From contig MU647098.1 of assembly GCA_026770585.1 (NCBI GenBank), positions 187,612 to 200,307 of the forward strand: a stretch of DNA of 12,696 bases, in the 5' to 3' direction. This stretch comes from Baffinella frigidus. Its lineage: Eukaryota; Cryptophyceae; Cryptomonadales; Baffinellaceae. Positions 1 through 5,384 of the stretch are shown here, piece after piece. The notes below the pieces were generated by a model, which was not told the origin of the DNA, searched no databases, and saw only the letters and a list, made by a program, of their open reading frames with translations. The number at the start of each line of letters is the position of its first letter. Within the stretch, counting starts at the first letter, position 1. The position numbers and the translations under genes are program-made.

Positions 1-119
1 CCCCCCCCACTCGAGGTTGAGGTCCACACTCAACGCCTTCGAACGTTCTCCGACAACCCCAGGGGAGGCGCGTGGCCTAAGTTTCAAGTAACCACTTTAG
101 CGAAGCCCCACGACGCGGT

Positions 120-306
120 GTCCACACACGAGGCTGCCCCAGCACCCTTTTAAAATGTCGATTGTAGGTGTTTTGTATGGAGTTGTGCACGTGGCTACAC
201 GGAAAGCGTGCAGCCACGTGACCAAACATATGAAAATTACTACAGCTGCCTCACTTGTACCGCTCCCCGGGTTTAAAAGTGGGTGCTTGGTCCGCCTCGT
301 GTCCAC
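120..306. repeat. Large imperfect inverted repeat with core hairpin
   Basis: Outer arms pair around ACACGAGGC (about 127-135) and GCCTCGTGT (about 293-302). Middle arms pair around CAGCACCCTTTTAAAA (about 138-153) and TTTAAAAGTGGGTGCTT (about 272-288). The core is CACGTGGCT (188-196) with AGCCACGTG (212-220). The pairing is nested but imperfect, as in an old foldback element. No protein-like frame explains the stretch; the two ORFs here are short and unremarkable. Confidence 0.5.
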
Positions 307-370
307 GTCCCTGCTCTCAAGCCCTAAGTGGATTCACTTTCGGCGTGGATGCCTATCTAATGCCACAATC

Positions 371-510
371 TAACGCCAGCGGACCCTTTAGCCTACGGTA
401 GGAACCCCCCCTCCTCCTACGACGTTTAAAACAAACAGGACTTTAAAAGTCGTAGGAGGGGGGCTCCTACCGTAGGCAATCCGTAGGCTCTAAGTACCTC
501 ACTGGCGTTA
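371..510. repeat. Foldback (MITE-like) element
   Basis: The outer ends are TAACGCCAG (371-379) and CTGGCGTTA (502-510). Long inner arms at 391-423 and 449-477 pair almost completely: GCCTACGGTAGGA pairs with TCCTACCGTAGGC, and CCTCCTACGAC with GTCGTAGGAGG. The A/T-rich loop contains TTTAAA on both sides. It has no coding capacity. The structure fits a non-autonomous inverted-repeat transposon or a source of a hairpin RNA. Confidence 0.7.
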
Positions 511-565
511 GCTTTTCAGATGATATCCCACGCTAGTCCTCACACCCCACAGCTCGCATCCTCCC

Positions 566-584
566 ATCTCTGCAAAGCAGAGAT
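566..584. repeat. Short perfect hairpin
   Basis: ATCTCTGC (566-573), a 3-nt loop, then GCAGAGAT (577-584). It is small and may be fortuitous. Confidence 0.35.
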
Positions 585-908
585 ACCCACAGGTGTCCAC
601 ATCCCTGCTCGCAGCCCTACAGCTGACATTCTCCGGTTTCTGCTACCTTGGCACACTGCTGGTCTGTGCGACCACAAGTGTCCTGTCCCACACGGTGGAC
701 TACAGACCTTTCATCAAAAGTCAACTTAGCCTGTGAGCAGTTAACTTGAAGGATTTTCTAACGCAAATTCGGGCACGTTGCCTCTAAATCTAGGGGTCCA
801 GGAACCCTCGAAGCCCGCCGTGTGGTTCGCGCCTCCGCCTTTTCTGCAACCTGAGCACTGCTGTGCGACTAGCGCACCACTCAGCGCAGAGGCTGCCTGT
901 CCGTCTGC

Positions 909-1031
909 TCAATTTGGGCTCCAAGGTATTCCACCCCCCCCCGAAATTTCACAGGTGAATTTTGACACCCCCCCCATGAAATTTACCTGTGAAAGTTCGG
1001 GGGGGGCGAAATGTCTACGAGCTCAAATTGA
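909..1031. repeat. Foldback (MITE-like) element, second family
   Basis: Outer arms TCAATTTGGGCTC (909-921) and GAGCTCAAATTGA (1019-1031) match at 12 of 13 positions. Inner arms run from a C-run through CGAAATTTCACAGGTGAATTT (about 943-963) and pair with AAATTTACCTGTGAAAGTTCG (about 979-999) followed by a G-run. Its sequence is unlike the other foldbacks in the window, so it belongs to a separate family. Confidence 0.65.
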
Positions 1032-1058
1032 ACTGGGGCAGAGCTAGAAGTTGTCCCA

Positions 1059-1176
1059 CTGGGGTACCTCGCTCATAAGAAAACGTCTTCCCCTCGGAGC
1101 CTAAAGTAGGACTATGCCCAGGGCCCTACGATAGTCCTATGAGGGGGGGCGTTTTCTTATGCGCGAGGTACCCCTG
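1059..1176. mobile_element. MITE-like element, family A, copy 1
   Basis: Arms GGGGTACCTCGCTCATAAGA (from 1061) and the complement ending at 1174 pair for about 25 bp, with one mismatch (GCTCAT against GCGCAT). An inner pair, TAGGACTAT (1108-1116) and ATAGTCCTA (1132-1140), extends the foldback. The right flank is TA; the left flank is not. The element is about 118 bp and has no ORF. It is related to the copies at 1916 and 2407. Confidence 0.75.
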
Positions 1177-1436
1177 TACGCACAGTGTGTGTGCGTAGCA
1201 ACCGTAGTGCGTAGCAGGCATTAGACGAGCATCTTTCCGTAATTGTGAAACAGGTCATGAGGCTCGTGAGCCCGTCCTGACAGCACGTCCCGCGAACAGG
1301 GGCGTTTTCCTGGACAAGACACTCGCCCACCAGATCTTGACGGCGCCGGAGTTCCCGGTAACTCCCAAGGATTGATCGTGCCTCATAAGTGAGGCACGGT
1401 CCTCCGGGGGGACTTGCCGCCCGGCTCGGGGCACTG

Positions 1437-1475
1437 CAGGGGTACCTCGCTCATAAGAAACCGCCCCCCCCCCTA
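1437..1475. mobile_element. Solo left arm of family A MITE
   Basis: CAGGGGTACCTCGCTCATAA followed by GAAACC, a C-run and CTAGG matches the left arm of the full copies, but no matching right arm follows. It runs directly into an unrelated hairpin at 1476. It is probably a truncated copy or the target of a later insertion. Confidence 0.6.
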
Positions 1476-1549
1476 GGCCTCTCAAGTCAATCTCCCACAG
1501 ATGCACTCGGATTCCGAGTGCATTTGTATGAGAGTTGACTTAAGAGGCC
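1476..1549. repeat. Long simple hairpin, about 74 bp
   Basis: The left arm starts GGCCTCTCAAGTCAA and ends ATGCACTCGGA. The right arm starts TCCGAGTGCAT and ends TTGACTTAAGAGGCC. They pair over about 36 bp each with few mismatches and almost no loop (centre near 1512). This near-palindrome is distinct from family A although it abuts the solo arm. Confidence 0.6.
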
Positions 1550-1724
1550 ATCGATTTGCCCATAAGTTGTCTCCAGGGTGGGGGTCGTCCTTACGAACCC
1601 TTCGGGTGCTGGGGAGACTTGGTCAACTTAAGGTCCAACTCATGTCAACTTAAGTTCCAAGTGGGGGGACTTCCCCTCGGGCCTTGTCAGCGCGCGCTGA
1701 GCTTTTCGGCGTGCAGGTCCCAGT

Positions 1725-1832
1725 CTTATCCCTTAAGTGCCCAGTAGGCTCATACGCCCTACCGTAGGGCCCTAGGACCAGCCTAGGACCTCAGGCCCCC
1801 AAATTTGGAGGCCTGGTTACTTGAGGGATAAG
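1725..1832. repeat. Foldback element with palindromic interior
   Basis: Arms CTTATCCCTTAAGTGCCCAG (1725-1744) and CTGGTTACTTGAGGGATAAG (1813-1832) pair with about three mismatches. The interior contains CCTAGGACC, CCTAGGACCT and a CAGGCC...GGCCTG pair around CCAAATTTGG. No coding potential is seen. Confidence 0.5.
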
Positions 1833-1833
1833 G

Positions 1834-2129
1834 CCTTCACGGAAGGGCATACATGGTGGGCATGGTGGTTTCGATGCGTAAGAGACACGCACTTTTCTCT
1901 TTGAGAGGACTGATACAGGGATACCTCGCTCTTAAGAAACCGCCGCCCCCCCTAGCACCACCATAGGGCCCTACTAGGCATAGCCCTACCGTAAGGCCCT
2001 AGCTAGGGGGGGGGGTTCTTATGAGCGAGGTACCCCTGTAGGTCCTAGTCTTACAAGTCCTTAACGGAAGAAAATAAATGGTGGCCGTGTTGGTTTCGAT
2101 CCGCAAGTCACGCGATTTTCTCTTTGATA
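1834..2129 (+). repeat. Direct repeat pair flanking a MITE (1834-1907, 2059-2129)
   Basis: Both copies read CCTT.ACGGAAG, then ATGGTGG, TGGTTTCGAT.CG.AAG and TTTTCTCTTTGA, about 225 bp apart. The family A MITE at 1916-2038 lies between them. GGTTTCGATCC in copy 2 weakly resembles a tRNA T-arm/B box but has an extra base, and no cloverleaf can be drawn. A duplicated host segment is the most likely explanation. Confidence 0.45.
1916..2038. mobile_element. MITE-like element, family A, copy 2
   Basis: It begins CAGGGATACCTCGCTCTTAA and ends with the complement TTATGAGCGAGGTACCCCTG. It is 123 bp and is flanked on both sides by TA (1914-1915 and 2039-2040). C-run and G-run stretches and CCCTA-type inner palindromes complete the foldback. 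Terminal inverted repeats with TA duplication are typical of non-autonomous Tc1/mariner-type elements. No transposase is present in the window. Confidence 0.75.
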
Positions 2130-2340
2130 ACACACAGCGGGCTACGACGGGATTTTCGGCCAACTTCGGGCCGAGTTTCCGGTACCTTAACCGTAGGAAC
2201 CCCCCTATGTCCCCGGGTTGCCTAGCGTAGGGTCATATGTCTTGTCGCGTACGGGTTATTCGAAATCCCTTCGAAGTCCGCTGTGTGGAAGACGGCCTTT
2301 GTGAGCGCGTGGTCGAGGGACGGGCCCGCCTCGGGGTGTG

Positions 2341-2378
2341 TAGGGGAACCTCGTTCATAAGAAACGGCCTCCTTCTAG
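2341..2378. mobile_element. Diverged solo arm of family A MITE
   Basis: GGGGAACCTCGTTCATAAGA with trailing CTAGGA matches the family A left arm with a few substitutions. No paired right arm is found before the next full copy at 2407. Confidence 0.5.
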
Positions 2379-2406
2379 GACTGAGGCGGGCCCGTTCTTC
2401 GATGTA

Positions 2407-2512
2407 CAGGGGTACCTCGCTCATAACAAACCACCTCCTGCTAGGACCCTACAGGCCCTGTGACGGTCCTGGGGGGGGGGAGGGGCGGGTTCTGATGAGC
2501 GAGGTACTCCTG
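2407..2512. mobile_element. MITE-like element, family A, copy 3
   Basis: It begins CAGGGGTACCTCGCTCATAA and ends TGATGAGCGAGGTACTCCTG. It is 106 bp and is flanked by TA at 2405-2406 and 2513-2514. The interior has CCTACAGGCC and a G-run. One strand reads through as a short open peptide with RGTSL at the left end and MSEV at the right, an artefact that gene predictors could mistake for coding sequence. Confidence 0.75.
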
Positions 2513-2670
2513 TAGCCTCAGGACGGGCCCGCCTCGGGATGTAGTCTGAGGGCGGGCCCGCCTCAGGACGAGGGGCCGGGACTGTGTCGTCTCACGCTTC
2601 AAACGCAGCAGCACCTCGCCGGCTATGGCTGATTTTTTTATCGTTGGGGCAGGCGTACGAGCAGGAAGAC

Positions 2671-2757
2671 TCGCTCTCTCTCTCCCTCTCTATCTCTCTC
2701 CCTCCCTCTCTCTCTCTCGCTCTCGCTCTCTCGTGCTCTTTATTTCTTTCTCTCTCG
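2671..2757 (+). repeat. Pyrimidine-rich (CT)n microsatellite
   Basis: Almost uninterrupted C/T sequence, mostly CTCTCT with a few CCCTC, TATC and CGCTC variants and only scattered purines. The long ORFs through this stretch are low-complexity Leu/Ser read-through. Confidence 0.85.
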
Positions 2758-2800
2758 CAACGGCGTACAGCGGACCTCTACGCTGTAAGCCGTTGCGAGA
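2753..2800. repeat. Near-perfect 20-bp stem, 8-nt loop hairpin
   Basis: The left arm TCTCGCAACGGCGTACAGCG (2753-2772) pairs with CGCTGTAAGCCGTTGCGAGA (2781-2800) with one mismatch. The loop is GACCTCTA. It sits at the 3' edge of the CT-rich tract. It could be a structured RNA, a hairpin-RNA source or a transposon end. No function can be assigned. Confidence 0.6.
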
Positions 2801-3648
2801 GTCCAAGTAAGGGAGGTCTATTTACATACATGAAGGGGGGCAGGGGAGGTGCTCTTTTGAAAGTTTCCGAGGATGTTCTCTAGAAAGTTTTCGAGCATGT
2901 CGAGTGAGAGGAGCTGCGTCGGCAGGCGCTGCGAAAAGTTGCCGGAAATGCCCACAAATAATTGACCTGAACTTGCTGATAACCGCAAGATAAGGTATTC
3001 TATCCGTCAACAGCGCAAATGGCCCTCCCCCGTAGGGAGTTTGCGTCAGTGGATAGCAGCCCACTCGCGCGTGAGCTCGTAGTCCTCAGGAGAGGGCGAC
3101 AACAATCTGAGTCACAAGACGAATCCAACGCACGTGTTAGAACATAAATCGATGGAGCCGGCCGTTCAAGAGAGATTGAGAGAGAGACTTGCCTTGGTGT
3201 GCAAGAAGTGCACGGAGCTGGGACTACATCACACCCCAAACCTGTAGCCTGTACGGACTACCTACGCAACGTGACCCCCCTGGCCCGAGCCCTCCTGAAA
3301 CAGCGCCTCGAGAGGCGCCGGCTCACGACAGCTGGGGACACCGAGGCTCACGCGCAGCCGAACACACCGCACCAGACCATGATGTACTCGACTTACAGCA
3401 GTGGTTCGGATGCTTGGGACGCGGCTCCAACAGCGTGTGGCGCTCCTGGGCGCTTGGCCACTTGCGACGCGGCTGCAACAGCAGAAAGCACTCTAATCGG
3501 CGCGCGAGGTCCTCGCTCTCGTGCTCTAATCGCGCGCATGCTGCGCTCTCCTCGCGCGCGTGCTCTCGTTGCACGCATGCTGAAGTTTTACATCTTTATT
3601 TACAGTTATCGACGAGACCTACATCTAACAGCGTGGCCCTCACGGCGG
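2801..3648. other. GC-rich stretch without a supported gene
   Basis: This holds short overlapping frames on both strands with low-complexity Arg/Ala/Ser-rich translations. A short direct repeat, GAAAGTTT(C/T)CGAG, occurs near 2859 and 2883. A 31-codon ATG ORF at 3152-3247 has a sensible N-terminal look (Met-Glu-Pro, then a charged helix) but no homology I recognise. A CG-rich duplicated stretch near 3520-3590 (GCGCGCATGCTGCG-like) is followed by TTTATT at 3595-3600, an AATAAA motif on the minus strand. Confidence 0.4.
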
Positions 3649-3909
3649 TCACCGCATGCCTCTTAAGCGCTTCCAGTGGTCCAAAGCATCATGCGTCAAG
3701 ACCGCCTGCAGTGCCTCGAATGGCACTGGGAAAGAGCGTGCCCACAGATGCGAAACCCCGGAATCTGGTGTGCGGCGCTTGCGCGAGGACTCGTCACGCG
3801 TGGCGACGGAGGCGGAGGGCGGCCGCGCGAGGTGGTTGGGGTACGCGTCGAGGTATAGGGACTCGTCGACCTCCATGATTGTGGCCAGGCGAGACGGGCG
3901 CGACGGCAT
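3649..3909 (-). CDS. Possible small host protein at the left junction
   Basis: A minus-strand frame from an ATG at 3909 to a TGA at 3649 would give 86 residues. A longer version from 4023 would overlap the next gene. The translation is mixed-composition, with a basic centre (RKRR) and a C-terminal part (FPVPFEALQAV...DHW) that looks more protein-like than the competing plus-strand frames. An AATAAA motif on the same strand lies at 3595-3600, about 50 bp past the stop. The ATG would diverge from the 429-aa gene, with 38 bp between them. Base composition is GC-rich like the flank. No family is recognised, and it may be a chance frame or a terminal exon. Confidence 0.25.
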   Translation of the reverse strand: MPSRPSRLATIMEVDESLYLDAYPNHLARPPSASVATRDESSRKRRTPDSGVSHLWARSFPVPFEALQAVLTHDALDHWKRLRGMR

Positions 3910-3947
3910 AGCGCCTCGCGCGGCCACTTCATTTCGATTCTGAGACG

Positions 3948-5237
3948 ATGCCACCACTGCGTGGGAGGATGACGCGTCTTTTTGAGTCGATGCAGATAGA
4001 GATGGAGAGGATACAGGTTGCACACGAAGTTGGAGATTTATCGTTTCTCGACCCGCTAGCGGACGTCACATGGGAGATGAAAAATTTTCGGTTTGATGCC
4101 ACGGTACATGCAGTTACGCATCGAACGAATTTGATGAACATGACAGGGGTTCGTTCCGTATGCAACAATCTAAAGCAAGAGATCTGGAAGTTCAGGAAAC
4201 CGTCTGGGGTAATATCCATGCCGCACCTGGACAACACACGTCTCACAACCCGGATGCTTGGGTTCGTATTCGATTTGTTGCGATTCATTGTCAGGGGGAT
4301 GATGGAAGAGTCGATACGGAACGCGCAAACCATGTTTCCAACGCAAGTCGATTGTATCGAGCATTTGAAGAAGGAGTTGAACAACGAAGCATTGACGGAC
4401 TATGTGAAGACTCAAACTTGGATCTGGGATAATCTAGAGAAGTGGCGCATGGAAACCCCGGATAAATTCCATAATTTTACCAGACTGTCGGAACCTGAGA
4501 AGGACGAGTTCTGCCGGGGTCTACTCATGTCAATGGTTTGCAACACGACGACCAACGAAGCGTTTATTACAGATGCTACGTGCCCGGAAATACTGCGGTT
4601 GGATTTGCCGACGATCACATCATGGTGGTGGGTGATGAAGGATGTTTCTGACATGGCGTCCATACTTCATTGCACTCTCCATTTCATGGAAATAAATGGC
4701 GTGGTAATGGATGAGGAAACCTTTGTATTCATGCGCGACACCATTCTTCAGTTACAGGGAATGGACAAATACTCCATGATCAAGAAGTTCAAAGACTTGA
4801 TGTTTGTGACTCCCGGATCTGGAGCCGCTCTGCATCAGTTTCTGGTTGAGAACACTACGCAGCGCAACTGCTTCGGTCGTTGGGGGGTTGCGGTCCCGGT
4901 ACTTCAGATGAAGCTGGGGTCTTTCAGTACGGATGCTTGCTCGAATGTGTGGAAAACCTTCATCGATTTCACACAGCAGAGTTACACAATGCAGATGCAT
5001 GAGAACATGGAGCAAGTCGCAAAACAAGTGGCGGTGGTGTACTTACCGACATGCAGGAAAATTGTCGGGTCGTTCGTCGAAGGAATCATCGACAACAGCA
5101 TCAGGGCATTTACACTGGGCACACACACTACTTCCGGAAACACGTTCATCCAGTCGTTGGATGGGGGTATTCTCTCCATAATTCTCGAGCAGCTAGGTGG
5201 ACAGGCGCTGTCTGGGGCAGATGTGGTCAGTATGTGA
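3948..5237 (+). CDS. 429-aa virion-associated candidate protein, unknown family
   Basis: The open frame runs from ATG at 3948 (a second ATG at 3969 is equally possible) to TGA at 5235-5237; an in-frame TAG at 3909 limits it upstream. The protein is mainly helical by composition and soluble, without a signal peptide or clear membrane span. An amphipathic stretch lies at residues about 103-120, a Trp triplet at 226-228, and a hydrophobic Gly-rich C-terminus near 400-429. I recognise no domain. It lies directly upstream of the capsid gene on the same strand with a 147-bp spacer, so a capsid accessory role (for example a triplex-like or minor capsid protein) is a guess from context only. Unlike its neighbours it has no TATA box upstream. 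The promoter may therefore have been lost at the insertion junction, or the 5' end may be truncated. Confidence 0.8.
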   Translation: MPPLRGRMTRLFESMQIEMERIQVAHEVGDLSFLDPLADVTWEMKNFRFDATVHAVTHRTNLMNMTGVRSVCNNLKQEIWKFRKPSGVISMPHLDNTRLTTRMLGFVFDLLRFIVRGMMEESIRNAQTMFPTQVDCIEHLKKELNNEALTDYVKTQTWIWDNLEKWRMETPDKFHNFTRLSEPEKDEFCRGLLMSMVCNTTTNEAFITDATCPEILRLDLPTITSWWWVMKDVSDMASILHCTLHFMEINGVVMDEETFVFMRDTILQLQGMDKYSMIKKFKDLMFVTPGSGAALHQFLVENTTQRNCFGRWGVAVPVLQMKLGSFSTDACSNVWKTFIDFTQQSYTMQMHENMEQVAKQVAVVYLPTCRKIVGSFVEGIIDNSIRAFTLGTHTTSGNTFIQSLDGGILSIILEQLGGQALSGADVVSM

Positions 5238-5240
5238 TTC

Positions 5241-5246
5241 AATAAA
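5241..5246 (+). terminator. AATAAA polyadenylation-type signal
   Basis: AATAAA begins 4 bp after the TGA of the 429-aa gene. It is an appropriate position for 3'-end formation and implies a eukaryotic transcription system. Confidence 0.5.
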
Positions 5247-5335
5247 TCAAGAGAACAAAACACCTCGTCTGGGCTAATAATAATTCGAAAATACACACTA
5301 CAGCACCACAACACACAGATATAACTGAATGCAAG

Positions 5336-5343
5336 TATATAAG
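5336..5343 (+). promoter_or_regulatory. TATA box of the capsid gene
   Basis: TATATAAG lies 41 bp before the capsid ATG in an A/C-rich spacer. Transcription starting about 30 bp downstream would give a leader of roughly 20 nt. Similar boxes stand before other genes of the island. Confidence 0.6.
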
Positions 5344-5384
5344 ACAGCATCGCTGTGTGGATACAAGAACCCAACGGACAAACC

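Larger units (their letters stand above)
300..623. repeat. Diverged direct repeat pair (300-325 and 594-623)
   Basis: TGTCCAC(G/A)TCCCTGCTC followed by AGCCCTA occurs near 300 and again near 594, with small differences. A second diverged direct-repeat pair links about 640-680 with about 841-885 (TTCTGC.ACCT and ACTGCTG with TGTGCGAC). This suggests that the 300-900 stretch grew by local duplication. No gene is supported between 511 and 908. Confidence 0.4.
2318..2565. repeat. CGGGCCCGCCTC repeats, four copies
   Basis: The motif GGACGGGCCCGCCTCGGG(G/A)TGT appears at about 2318-2339 and 2521-2542. A related CGGGCCCGCCTC copy lies at 2553-2565, and an inverted copy (GAGGCGGGCCCGT) at 2383-2395. 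These brackets surround family A sequences, suggesting repeated insertion and duplication. The short ORFs across this region follow the repeats and are not supported as genes. Confidence 0.45.

Noticed and set aside
2059-2129. tRNA gene
   Set aside because: Only a loose T-arm-like string is present. No acceptor stem, D arm or anticodon arm can be folded.
1059-2512. CRISPR array
   Set aside because: Repeats are inverted, irregularly spaced and different in length. There are no regular spacers, and the DNA looks eukaryotic.
2237-2515. 92-codon frame containing RGTS-type peptides
   Set aside because: It is a read-through of MITE arms and CGGGCCCGCCTC repeats rather than a gene.
2584-2883. Open frames of 99 and 61 codons through the CT-rich tract
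   Set aside because: The translations are Leu/Ser low-complexity read-through of a microsatellite, and neither has supporting signals.
3189-3878. 229-codon plus-strand frame and an overlapping 155-codon frame
   Set aside because: Both begin at non-ATG codons, are Arg/Ala/Ser-rich and follow base composition. Competing frames exist on the other strand.
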